Source: Cerrena zonata (taxonomy: Eukaryota > Basidiomycota > Agaricomycetes > Polyporales > Cerrenaceae). From it: 64,000 nucleotides of DNA. The position numbers and the translations under genes are program-made. Location: assembly GCA_038087015.1 (NCBI GenBank), contig JASBNA010000008.1, positions 1-64,000 of the forward strand, written 5' to 3'. Under the pieces are notes generated by a model. The model was not told the origin of the DNA. It searched no databases and was given only the letters and a program-made list of their open reading frames with translations. Positions 46,561-57,771 of this stretch are shown piece by piece (position 1 is the stretch's first letter; each line of letters opens with the position of its first letter).

Positions 46561-48234
46561 TTTATTTTTGAGTCTCTATCTAGGTTACCTAATACGACGT
46601 GCTACTCTATTAGATAATGTGGACCAGACAAGGAAGTCTATCTAGATAACAATACGATTTGCGATCCCTCCGGCACCACAGTTGACATAATTTGTACATA
46701 TTAAAAACAAGTGTGGGTGGTGTAAGTCACCGGTGCATTAAAAAATTATGTCTTGTAAAACCCTGTGGGAAAATCAGACAATAAGAAAAGCTACAGGATA
46801 TTGATACCCACCAAACATTAGATATCGCCTGTCATAGAAAACCCAGTGGGTAAAAACTGCGATCGTTCACATATGCATGATGACACCTCTTGCCCTCTGG
46901 CTGCTAGTTTGTAGGTATCCCCCCACTAGAGCTTAACAGGTCACTAGTGGAGTCAGCAGCAGTTCTCCGCTTATCTGACATTACTCACTATAAACCAAGA
47001 GACCGTAAATGGTGCTCTCATCATATAGAATTCCTGATGTATGTAGGAGTGTGGGATCAAGAGGCGTCCTACCACTGTTCATATCATAATGGCTCTGTAT
47101 TCCTTGAGAGGATCAGCCTGTAGACAACGTTCAACTTGGAGACGTGAGACAGTCGTGAGACACGACGGAAGACTGGGGACATCTTCGTGACTCGTGAGGT
47201 CTTGAGGTTGCGTGATGGGGACCGGTCGATTGCAGAGCAGTCGAGGCTACGCCGACTGTGTTGAGAGGCCAGACGTCCAAATGAAATGTGGCAGTTGCAA
47301 CCACTACATTTTCTCTGGTCGTCGGCGAGACTTGCAAAAACAACAGCCAACAAGTTCGAACTTGGGAAGTTCCAGCGTCTAATCATGCAGGCCACGTGCT
47401 TCCACAAATCTAGTCGTGTCCACAATACTGGGTACAATTAACGACAGCCCTACGTCCTTATTCACCAGTACCCATCTAGTGGATGGTGTCTGATATCCTG
47501 TGTCTAATTCCACAAGTGCGTATCTGGAATCCCCATCTGTATATCCGAATCCAACATCTCCATGCCCCAATCCAGCATCCTCATTTCAAGATCTCGAATT
47601 CATGTATCCCAATTCCAGGTCCTCATCCGGGTTCTCCCATTCCAATATCGTACATACAGTGTCTTCCATTGCGACTTTTGTGTCGTGGCTCTCTGACCCC
47701 CCATAACCGAATCCACATAAGGGAGTCTTCACTTACGATCCCGCAGTATTGTATATTGTATCCTCTGTCTCAATATACAATCATGCATTTTGAATCCCCA
47801 TTCAGCACTCTAGAGCTCTATATGTCACAATATCACGCCTATGTAACAGAAAACATCAAAAAAAATAGGAAAAACATACTTGCTATTTTGGGTCAAATCA
47901 CGATAGATGTTTGTACGGAACGTCAACGCTTCTTGCACACACATATGCCTGAGACAGAAATTATTCTCTAGATTCTCCTGCGACTTGTACGAGGGGAGCG
48001 AGCAAGCGTTTCCCAGAATACTGGTATCGCTTCACCAAACTTTTCGGAATCTCTTCTTTTTCCCTTTCACAGGGGTACGCCTATGCTGTCCAACAAACAC
48101 ATGTCTTTGGCCGTCTTGGCTATTTTCCGTCTTGCTGTTGAATTTTCCACGAAGGCTGGAGGCGATGGTGGGAAAGGAAAGGTGGAGGAACGAGTTAACA
48201 AAAGCTTGGACGGCATATTCAAAGAGAGGAAGAC

Positions 48235-48291
48235 GGATAGGAAAGGCGGAAGGGGATAGGAAAGGCGGAAGGGGATAGGAAAGGCGGAAGG
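48235..48291 (+). repeat. Three tandem 19-bp units
   Basis: Three exact copies of ggataggaaaggcggaagg end 24 bp before the left end of MITE copy 3. Confidence 0.9.
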
Positions 48292-48315
48292 TAACTGTTT
48301 AAAGATGGTGGAAGG

Positions 48316-48969
48316 TATGGGCTATCATACAGTGTCCAATAATTACTTTTCGCGGTAAGTACAAAAATTTCATGTTTTCGCGGCAGGTCGTCAGCTTTGT
48401 ACATCAAATCCGCGGCAAGTGATGAACATCCGAAAAAAGTTCGCGCGAATTTGAAGACACATTTCGCGCGACCAGTCACGGTTGTGTATTTTCTCGTGAG
48501 CTCACTATGGTGAGCAGTGACCGCATACCATACGCCAAGTCTATGACCTAGTTTGGTAGCTTTACCTTGCGATTGTTTTAAAGACTTTATCAGTACAGTA
48601 TTAAACTTCGTGATTACCCGGATAGGTTCATAAACATGAAAAGTGAACCAGGAACTTCAAACTAATAAGAAAACTCCAGAATGTAAATAGACATGTGAGG
48701 ATCCCAGACTTTGACATAGTACAATTTGAGACTAAAATTTCAACCCACTTGTAGTATATGGCAATTTTCTTGAGATTTTCTGAGTCTGAGTGTAGAAAAT
48801 ATCAATTTGAATTGCCGCAAACTTGTGCTCAACTTGAACGTCCCGTAATATTTTGATGTTTCCAACAACTTGCCGCAAAATGAGCAGAATGACGAACGGA
48901 TCCACCGTGGGACCGCTAAATTGGTGCCGCGGCGCAGGCCAGTAATTATTGGACACTATATTAATCATA
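48316..48969 (+). mobile_element. MITE, diverged copy 3 (654 bp)
   Basis: Same terminal core (AGTGTCCAATAATTA at the left, its complement at 48942-48956) and the same recurring GCGG.AAGT subterminal motifs as copies 1 and 2. Many substitutions are present and it is 43 bp shorter. Flanks gaagg/gaaag suggest a decayed short target duplication. It lies 73 bp outside the inner end of the right duplication arm. Confidence 0.75.
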
Positions 48970-49940
48970 GAAAGGTCCTATAAACTTCCAAATTCTCCAA
49001 CGTTTTGTTGCAAGCAGCCTTGACACGTTCATAACAGTGGCTTCCTAGAAATACAACTGGAGTGAAGTCTCTATCAGCAGTGTTTCATTCGCCCTTAATG
49101 ATAATTATTGTGTCGACACCTTTCTTTCGATCTCCTGATATTTAAAACTACAGCCTGCCATTCTCAATAACTAATCAGTACTGTGTCAACATTTATAGAG
49201 GGGCCGTTCAGAAACCATACCATTGAATCGTCCAAGTGCGGCATCCGAGATATCCCTGTAGCCAGGAGTACGACTCTAGGTAGAACTTCGATGGTCTGCT
49301 GTCAAGAAACAGGTTCGGAAACGACCAGGCTCAAACTAGGTTATTCTGGGGCCAAGTGGTGCTGGTGAAAATTCATCATACAAGCTCACGGATAAAGTTA
49401 ATATAATGTTGGAGATCTTGGCGCCATCGTGGGCTTTACGAAGATACGAAGAACGGTCATGTAGCCGCCCTTTTCGGTGGAAAAATGCAAGAGACGAACC
49501 TCAATTTCCCAGTTGATCGGTTCAATAGGATAGCACTATGCTAGGGGTTCCGCATGTGAAGCACCTCACGCAGTACAAAACGCTATTGATGCGAGAAAAC
49601 CGACACATGGGGTGTTCAGAGGCATAAAAAACAGTAAGGGCTTCGATCTTCAAGGTCTGCTAGTGGGACAGAGGCAGCCCGTTTCACTTGGTGTATATGT
49701 TTTGTAGCGAACATGCATACAACGACAACTAGTATAAGAAAGCATATCCTCAAAACACATGTCCAACCAAATACGTCTCCGTGAAATCACCTCGGCAATG
49801 ACTGTGAAGCTCCCTCTAGATTTTAACCCTCGAAAACGATAAGACACGACAAGATACCATACTTGCATTTTCTGCAATGAAGCATTACCAAAGAGGCGAA
49901 AAGAGAAGAAAAAAACGTACCGAAATCTCTAGCGCGACGC

Positions 49941-51520
49941 CTATTGATTACGAGAGGGACGAGCCAATGTAAGTGCAGGCCCTGGGCTAGCGATATGATA
50001 AAGAGTGGACTCGATTTCTGCAACACGCAGCAAGTCAAGATAGCACAGAAGGACAATGACTCCGACTGCCGTGAGGATAACAGACAAAAGAAGACTACCA
50101 ACCATTGTCCGTCCGAGGTGCTGCCTCGCTCCTGAGCCAGAAGGACGGACTGGAGGTTGAGGACGTTTCGGTTGACGTCCAGGTTCCTATGGTTTTATGA
50201 GTACATTGTCCGAGAAAGGATGGAAATTGTACTTACCTCAAATGTTCCACACCAGACCTTGATTGTGTCGGAAGCTGTCACAATCATACATGCGTGGTTG
50301 TTGAGAACGTGTGTTGCTACCACTTGAACTGGGGATTTATCTGGAAAGTCCTTCAGAAGGGCTGCCATCGAGAAAATGAAAGTACAGACCTTTCGTATGC
50401 GATATCATATTGACAAGCTTCCCGGTATGCGTGTTGAAAACCTTGACTATACCACGATCTCCACCAACGACCATCAAATCGCCATCGAATGGAGTTGCGA
50501 TGTGCAGTGGAACATTGTCTTCGATCTGGTAGTGAAACTTCCTGTCCAGTATGAGATCTGGGAGGAGGTATCGATCTACACCGTTGTGTAAGTTGGATAT
50601 GTATATATCCTTCCCTGTCGGTGCAAGGGCAGCATACCCACTGTAGACCTATTAGCAACCTTTGTAATGCAGAAACCGTCAGTGCTTACATGCGCGAATC
50701 CACTGATTTCGTCCATCTATGGTCCCAAGGGGAGAGATGATAGCAAGCACTATCAAGATATGTCAGTAAATTAATCGACCACAGCCAATGTAAGTTACTT
50801 ACACTTCATGGGTTTCCAGATAGAAAAGAAGGACCTCCTCACCGCCAGAAACAAAGCAGAGGCTTCTGACAATAAAGTCCTCCTCGGGGGGTGATTGCAA
50901 CGTTGGAGACAACATTCCTAATGCAATCGAGTCAGTCGGGAGGAAAACAAATGTCCACAATACTCACCATTCTGTCCCACACACCAAAACTTGACCGACC
51001 CGCGGCTCACACTACCGATACGTCCATAAGATGGGTCGTACTTGATATCTTCGACAGCATGATAGTGGCCAAGAGCTCGCGACTTCAGGCAGTAGGTATC
51101 CTTGGCGAATTCCAGTATAACATAGTTATAGTGCATGCGAATAAACATACCTCCGTTTCAACATATGTGCATAAGGCAAGATGTCCTGCCGCATTTCCAT
51201 AGCAAAAAGCTGGGTGTTGTGAGTCATCTGCTGGCCCCTCTATCAATGCAAGAGCAGAGATTGGGCCACCGAAGACGTCTTCAAGGGCATATAGCGCTTC
51301 ACCTGTTGTCATGTCCCATATCATGACAACACCATCGGTACCTGTGACCAAATATAGATGTGCGGCAGTGTGGCTCATTGAACGACAACTTACCACCACT
51401 GAGTAGGATGTCCCCCTTAGACGTGATGGCAAGACAAGTCACCTGGCCCGTGTGTCCTGCACACGAGAATAACGGCTTGATTTGCGAGAAGCCCCGAGTA
51501 CGAGTATTTGGGTGAGACAT
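49941..51520 (-). CDS. WD40-repeat protein with C-terminal membrane segment (right copy)
   Basis: Mirror copy of the gene at 18191-19770, with the same eight exons (paired coordinates sum to 69711) and the same predicted 408-residue protein in every segment compared. Upstream promoter sequence back to Repeat A4 is also shared, so the copies may be expressed alike. Lack of divergence points to a very recent duplication, ongoing gene conversion or an assembly artefact. Confidence 0.8.
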
Positions 51521-51668
51521 CGAGTGGTGTTGTGGTTAGTAGTGACATGTCGACAAGACACCGACTTGTACTTATACGAGGTCGCCAAGACGGATGAGAA
51601 CGCTCCTTGAAACAAACGTGGGTTTGATGCTATGGATACCGTATGTCGAGTCTTGACAAGATATTCGG

Positions 51669-53179
51669 CATTCTGTCAATAAACGGGACGGCGGCCTGAG
51701 AGACAAGTCGCTTTTGTTTGCTCGTTGCGAAGCCTGCCAGTGATGGATTTATTTGGGCGAATGTGCTATCGGCGTATAGAGCATTCGCATGAAAGTAAGC
51801 CTCTGTAAGAATGGACGGAGCGACGGGTGGGAGGACAATAGACTTGAGATTTGTTGGGAAATAGGCGGAGCAAGCTAACGACGAGATGCTGTTGACGTCT
51901 ATTGGATTTTGACGAGCTTCTTGGATGTTGACGAAAGAATATCGGTGGTGTGGACACCTCCTGAGAAAGATAGTTGTGCTTGCCTGCAAACCGGCCGCCT
52001 CGAAGGACAAGAGTTGTACGTCTGCTCGTCGACAACACAAGAGGCACAATAAGAGCGAAAACACCGCTGAACTTAGAGTGGTGGTTCTGATTTCGATATC
52101 AGTTGGGTACAGAAGAATGACGAATGCCAGTGTGGACGCACCATGGATATCCCGACTGGAAAAACGGGCAGTTGTTGTACAAACCACAAGGGAGACGGCG
52201 ATAAGGAGGTTGGGCCACCGCTATGGAACAACAATCGACGTGTGCTGGGTGGTAACGGGTTGAAACGTTGACGTCCACTCCACACTGTAATTCTCGCTCG
52301 CGATATCATATCGGTGGTTCCTAAACCTTAAGACAAAAGGAATGTAGTCAGCGTGTAGCCTCGTCCAGACAAATAACAATACCATCCTCGATTAATCTCC
52401 CAGAGAAACGGTTTGACGTCCGATATGGTTCCCAAACCTTAAGACGTAAGGAGCATCGTATTCTCTCAACGGAAGGACCGCGACGACGAAAGTCAACGCA
52501 TGTTCTTCTTGTACTCTCAAAAAGGGATCCGACTGGTATACAAACGACATAGACATACATACATACATACATACACACAAAAACATACCGGGCAATACCG
52601 AGGATGGAAAAGAGGAAAGGAAAGAAGCGGAGACGCGTGGAGACACCGAGCGATGTTTACTGGGGGTCGGACGGAGTCATAAAAATTAGATGGACGAGAG
52701 ACGGGGCGGAGGAATGTTATCGGATACGTTCTCCACAGTCGAGGTATTGATTAGGGGAGCATTCTCCTCCTACGCGTCATTTCAGGTCAAGCAGTTACAT
52801 ATATAGCTGGAGATAGTCACCGTTCTAAACAATCTACACTACGTGAGGAGACCTCCGCCATGCATGATTCCTGTCTCGGTGCTGAAAAGTATGGTGAGCG
52901 ATCTACACTACGTGAGGACACCTCCGACGTGCGTGATCACCAGGAAAGTGTGCGACGAGCAATCTACACTACGTGAGGAAACCTCCGACGTGCGTGATTC
53001 CTGACGCGAACCCAATGTTATCCAACTTGGAAGTTGGAATGAGGAAGGAAGAAAGGAAGAAAAAAGTACAGACGCCGGGCCATACATATACCAGTTTGCG
53101 AGGTGGCCAGTGCGTGGGACCTCTTTTGGCACCCGGTCAATGCCGGTCAGTCGATAAGATAAGATATATACTGACCACT
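51669..53179 (-). mobile_element. Repeat A, copy A4
   Basis: Reverse-oriented, essentially full-length copy matching A1, with three rather than four 61-bp units (about 52840-53005). It forms the outer third of the right duplication arm. Confidence 0.75.
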
Positions 53180-53333
53180 GGCTCCGGCTCGGAGTGGCTC
53201 TAATAAGACCTTCGAGTGCTTGATCCATTGATTGAATATGGAACGGAGGAATTGAGGTTAAATTACCAACAAGGTCAGCCTGCTGTATGCTGCTGCCTAT
53301 CCCTCTGTTTCTAGTCTCTTCTCGATATGGCAT
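53180..53333 (-). pseudogene. 5' gene stub truncated by Repeat A4
   Basis: From an ATG at 53333 the minus strand encodes about 51 residues of ordinary composition (MPYREETRNRGIGSS...LIRATPSRS). The frame then enters Repeat A4 at 53179, after which the codons are repeat-derived. No remaining exon is found on the other side. I do not recognise the family. It is either a truncated gene or a chance ORF ending at the junction. Confidence 0.4.
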
Positions 53334-53876
53334 GGTTTCAGATGATTTCGTGTGGAGGATGTATCAAAATTTACCCCCACCCTTTTCCTTACTCGTCATG
53401 TTTAAGTTCAACTGATAACATTTACATGGATACTAGCATATAATCGATACTCACAGCGAAATGCAGGCAAATATCAGGGATACATCTAGGCATTTCACAC
53501 CAACTCAGATGAAACCCATCAGCAATGTTGCCGTAATTTAAAGTGGGACAAGTAAATCATGTCATATAGCAGCCAAGAAAAAAATTAAAGACATAGACAC
53601 GCCAAATCACATCTCCCAACCCGAGATCCTGCGTGAACGAAGCCATCCCTGAAAGAGTCTGAATCATAAACAGCGTGAAGATTATATTCGCATCCGCATT
53701 TGGTTTACGAGGCAACGCGGAGCCAGAAATGATTTACGTTAGCAGGTTCACTAGGGGTTGGTCAGCCATCGCCGTTTGCATGCAAAGTCCTACCAAAGAA
53801 AGAAGAGAAGACTCACAATCTCATCCATCAACGCATAACTGAAATCCATGGGAACCCCCATAAAACCCAACAATCC
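53334..53876. other. Intergenic spacer
   Basis: No feature seen; it is AT-rich with no frame longer than 60 codons and no repeat shared with the rest of the window. Confidence 0.4.
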
Positions 53877-56251
53877 CTATCCCCAAACACAGTGCCCCAA
53901 ACGGCTAACCTGTATGCCACAAGATGATATCAATGGTGTTGGATATTGATGATGCTGAGGAGCGGTTGCAGAATCCGCATTTTCAACTTCGTATGAAGAA
54001 TCCTTTGGAGGATACATGGATGTATTACCTCCCGGATGAACAGACGCCGTACCCCGATGACGAGTAGCCTCGGTAGGATGGGAATGATAATAGTCATATC
54101 CCTGAGCAGGCGGTGGCACAGGATATCCTTGGTATTGCATTAGATCTTGCGACTGGGGGTTATAGTTATACGTCAAAATATCATACGCATAAGACTGGGG
54201 TTGAGGCTGGGATGCGGGCTGCATGCTGGGGAACAATGTGGGTTGCGAAGTCCAATATTTCAATGATGAGGTCTCGGACGTAATCGGAGGTTGTTGACTC
54301 GGTTCAACATACTGGTACCCGGTCGAAGGCACTTGGTATACAAATGGACTCGAGGCTTGGCTGTCTTGACTCGTAGAAGAAGCCCATCCCTGAACCAAAC
54401 CTGAAGGCTGAGAAAGTTCGGCACTCGTGACAACGGGATCAATAGCGGAGGCATGGGTGACAGCAGGACGGGGCACACCAGGAGAGTGCACCGAAAAATG
54501 CGAGCCCGGCGGTGTCAAACAACTATAAGTAGCATTGTTTATCTGTACTTCCAGCTGGTCCTCGAACACCCCCATTTGATCCACCAACATGGAATGAACC
54601 GGGTTTCCTTTCTCCAAACTGTGGTCATACGATGGTGCAGGAGCGTTAGTTTGATCTTGGGAAGCGGAAGGTGAGATGATAGGAGAAATGGCGGACTTGG
54701 AGGCCTCTAGATTCGGGTGACGGTGCTCCAGTACTTTGTGAATGACCAGCAGGCGATATCCGTCTTCGAGATACAGAATGTTTCCACGAAGCCTTAAATG
54801 CTTTGATCTTGACACTATGCGTTTGTCCTCCGAATATTGAGAGTTCATTCGATTTCTTGCTTTCACCGGCCCATAAAATATCTTTCTACATTTTGAACCC
54901 TTCGTTGATGCTAGCGTAAGCCTTGTCATGAAGACGGCGGACAATAGGCTTAATGAAATCAATTTCGGATAACATCATCGAGGGATCGGGGGACCTACCA
55001 AGGGCTTAACGGCTCGTCCACCATATTTAGATGGTCTCTCAAATAGATCCAAAGCTATCCTGAGCTCACTCATAGCAGCTTGAGTCGTCATCCCTCCATA
55101 GGTTGATACCAACGCCAACATCACCTACAAAATCCAATATTTGAGTAGGAATTTGGTGATAAAGAAGGCCAAGCGTACTGTGGCTAAGAACGCATGCGTC
55201 CAAAGTACCCAGAACCTCGCCAGCTGTATTGGGAATAACTCAAACTGCTCCCGCATAGAAGATAAAAGCGCATATGCACTGCTGTAACCTACAAGGAAAG
55301 ACGGAGCATATGAGCTCTGTAGTGGGTTCTGGAGGAATTCAGTTAGAGCTTGAGTAAAGTGACACCGATGAACATGTATAAATGCTATTGTGCAGTCAAT
55401 ATAGAGTTTCGATTAGGGAAGGAGGCGATCGTACCTAGCTCGCGATAGTTCTGGAGCATGTAATATGACATTGTTTTGCTCAATCCAGCACCCTCTGGGT
55501 GTTGTCCTGTGGCGTATTTGGGCAATTCCGTATCACGGATCTTTCGATCTAATTCAAGGATGACAGAATATTTTGGAGTCTGCACCTGAGCAGTGGCTTG
55601 AACAATGGGCGCAATACACTCTCGCCCGAATCGAGCCTTCCAAGAAGAGACTAGGTCCAGATCGTATCATTTAGGGGGATGAAAAGGGATTAGTAATAGT
55701 ATAGACTCACAGCTCGGTATCGGAGACCCGTCTTCAGCAAGCTCTTCATCGAGATCGGCCGCAAGTTGAGTGTCTACAACTGGGAGAGAGAAAATAGGGA
55801 GGCGACCAGTGGCAAGGCTCTGACGTCATGAACAAATGATAAGTTGAGATGCATCCTCCATCAGGGAGAGATCAAATGCACCTGGAAACCATCCGCGATG
55901 AAGAGTTCCCAGAATAATGCCCGTCGTTTTTGGGTCTCGCTAAGTGATAGCTTCCATCGAGCAGAGTCGCGATCTGAACGTGGTAATGTTTAAGACCTAA
56001 CTTGTAGGACTGTAAAAAAAGGTACTACGGACTCACGCAGACCAACCTATCGACCGTCAGTCTAGCGTTTTTAGATCCTACTATACATATTCTCACGCAC
56101 CGTTTGCGCCAGACGACAACTGAGACCCATGTACACCCAAGTTATCTCAATGCTATTTTCATCAACGGCCATTCCCTGTAAAACAGGAATAATCCGTCAA
56201 GACGTGTCCAGATTCAAGAAACGGCACAATTAGCACCTGATATATTCCCAT
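53877..56251 (-). pseudogene. Fungal-specific transcription factor, 5'-truncated
   Basis: A multi-exon minus-strand gene. Its exons read GMAVDENSIEITWVYMGLSCRLAQT (56175 region), DSARWKLSLSETQKRRALFWELF (55950 region), SLATGRLPIFSLPVVDTQL (55800 region), then FHRCHFTQALTEFL and ELRIALDLFERPSKYGGRAVKPL. These are the standard order of the fungal transcription factor middle-homology domain. The C-terminus (exon ending at 53877) is Gln/Pro/Ser/Tyr-rich, as in activation domains. The Zn(II)2Cys6 DNA-binding cluster expected at the N-terminus is missing; homology stops at 56251-56256, where Repeat B begins. An in-frame ATG at 56251 might allow a truncated protein. Such a product could act as a dominant partner or be dead. 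Confidence 0.7.
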
Positions 56252-56259
56252 GACGAGCT

Positions 56260-56397
56260 AGTGTAATTGTTGAGAGTCACCGCTTTAAACACAAGATTCT
56301 CTTGCGCAGCGATGCGACAACGGTGGTTATTGAACTTCAGATAAAAGGGATGTAGTGAGCATGTGATCATCGTTGGAACTTGGAAGAAGAGACTTGC
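56260..56397 (+). repeat. Repeat B, copy 2
   Basis: Matches 27145-27276 from tgtaattgttgagagtcacc to the gaagaagagact string, with substitutions and small indels. It lies exactly at the truncated 5' end of the transcription factor gene. Confidence 0.7.
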
Positions 56398-56579
56398 CTG
56401 GCTGGGCGACGAGTGGCAGAGAGGGGGGTCTAAGGGTGTGAATGGGTATAGGGATTCATAATACTAACATCGGACTCATTTGTGGCTGTTCACGATAGGG
56501 TAAAACAGTATGTCAATTGGACGTCTACTCCCTTAGCAACTTAATACCGGTCACTGATAATGAGTATCCGGACTGGGGA

Positions 56580-56760
56580 AGAGTGATTACAATTCCGAAG
56601 AAAGGAAAGAGATCAAGATGCCGACTGATCTACATATTTGTTTGCGGGATGATCGATGCGTGGGAACCGATCTCAACCTCTCTCAACGCTTCAGAGCGGG
56701 CGATGATCAGTACCTTATCCTTATCTTATTGTCGGATTGGTGACTGACTGGGTGTCACAG
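56580..56760. repeat. Diverged head-to-head Repeat A fragments
   Basis: A minus-oriented piece (gtttgcgggatgatcgatgcgtggga, about 56638-56665) and a plus-oriented head (gatcagtaccttatccttatc then gactgactgggtgtcac, about 56705-56758) face each other. This repeats the palindromic arrangement near 28.3 and 62.4 kb. The copies are degenerate. The SAP-like gene begins about 55 bp downstream. Confidence 0.5.
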
Positions 56761-56812
56761 TACGACTCGGACTCGTCACCACAAGCTAAACCACTGGCGC
56801 AGCCGCCACCTT

Positions 56813-57459
56813 ATGTCACTCGCAGAGGCGGAGGCCCATCTGCTTGCAGGGAACGTGCAGGAAGTGGTCTTGAACAGATACAAACTGAATGTCTTGCAAG
56901 CATTATGCGTCAAATACAAATTATCTGTGAAGCCAACAGGGAGACGAACTAAGCAATCTATAGTGAAAAGAGACTATGTCTTAGCCCTTGTTCAGTATCA
57001 GGTAGGGCTGGATAGATCTCATACCGGGTTGCCTAACCTGAGCCCTTCCTTTTCAGGCCGTCTCCAATGGCGCAGATGTCGATATGGACGACCATGAAGG
57101 GAATCGGGAGGATATTGCAAGGCGGAGGTTACAAGTCCACCTACTTGAACACCCGGGACGGTGGAGGGCGATACGAAAGGTCGATTATTGGTGGCGGGAG
57201 GACGAAGATATTGATTTGAGGGAGTTGGCGGAACAGCTTGGATATCATGACAAGATGTGTAAGGTGCGTACTAAATGATGACCTGTACTGAATAGAAATG
57301 TATAAACACAATTTGTAGGTCATCGACTACAAGAATAACCGACCGTTACATCAGTATATACCAGGAAAGCTTGAGGTTGACGATGTAGAAGATATGTTGA
57401 ACGACGAAGATATCCTTCGGGTCATTGTTACGAGGCATATTCCCGGTAGAACAGGGTAG
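56813..57459 (+). CDS. SAP-like motif protein
   Basis: Three exons (56813-57001, 57057-57263, 57319-57459) splice in phase to 178 residues. Residues about 20-62 resemble a SAP (SAF-A/B, Acinus, PIAS) helix-turn-helix: YKLNVLQALCVKYKLSV..TGRR.K..IVKRDYVLALV. SAP motifs bind AT-rich DNA in nuclear proteins. The rest is charged (DYWWREDEDIDLRELAEQLG). A remnant of a paralog sits at the edge of Repeat A1 (16387-16470), and this copy also follows Repeat A fragments. The gene may travel with, or be a preferred neighbour of, the repeat. Confidence 0.6.
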
Positions 57460-57771
57460 GCAGAGAATAAGAGACCCAGAGGAAGGGCAAAAGAATGCAT
57501 TTGTCATTGGTAGTGTGACAGACTTACAGGTTACTGCATATCCTCGTTGTCGCACTTGTCGCACACCTCCTCTCAAGGGTCAACACAGGATCCGACTTTT
57601 GTTTTTACCCGATATATACTATATAACATAACAACGTTCGCTCGTACTACATACAAATTCAATCAACACATATATGTACAGGAACATCCCGGCCAGTAAG
57701 TTTAGACCACATAAATCACGGTAGTACTAGCGCGGCTTCTTTCTCAGCCACCTCTAATTCCTCCTCAAACA
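57460..57771. other. Intergenic spacer
   Basis: About 310 bp with no gene; probably the 3' flank of the SAP-like gene and the promoter of the following gene. Confidence 0.35.

Larger units (their letters stand above)
42183..48234. other. Gene-poor region
   Basis: About 6 kb with no gene I can support. Frames at 43327-44004 (minus, 225 codons) and 43402-43665 (plus, 87 codons) are antisense to each other. The plus frame ends at a possible intron donor and looks slightly more protein-like, but no family is recognised. A minus frame at 44448-44849 and a plus frame at 47483-47971 are low-complexity. Simple repeats are listed separately. Confidence 0.4.
49043..53179 (-). repeat. Right arm of the 4.1-kb inverted duplication
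   Basis: Reverse-complement counterpart of 16471-20668, shorter by exactly one 61-bp tandem unit. It contains the second WD40 gene copy and Repeat A4. The inner end (49043) is followed leftward by unique DNA and MITE copy 3. The outer end (53179) meets an interrupted open frame. Confidence 0.9.

Noticed and set aside
46286..46645. Frame encoding polyarginine
   Set aside because: Produced by the (GGA)n microsatellite; no other coding support.
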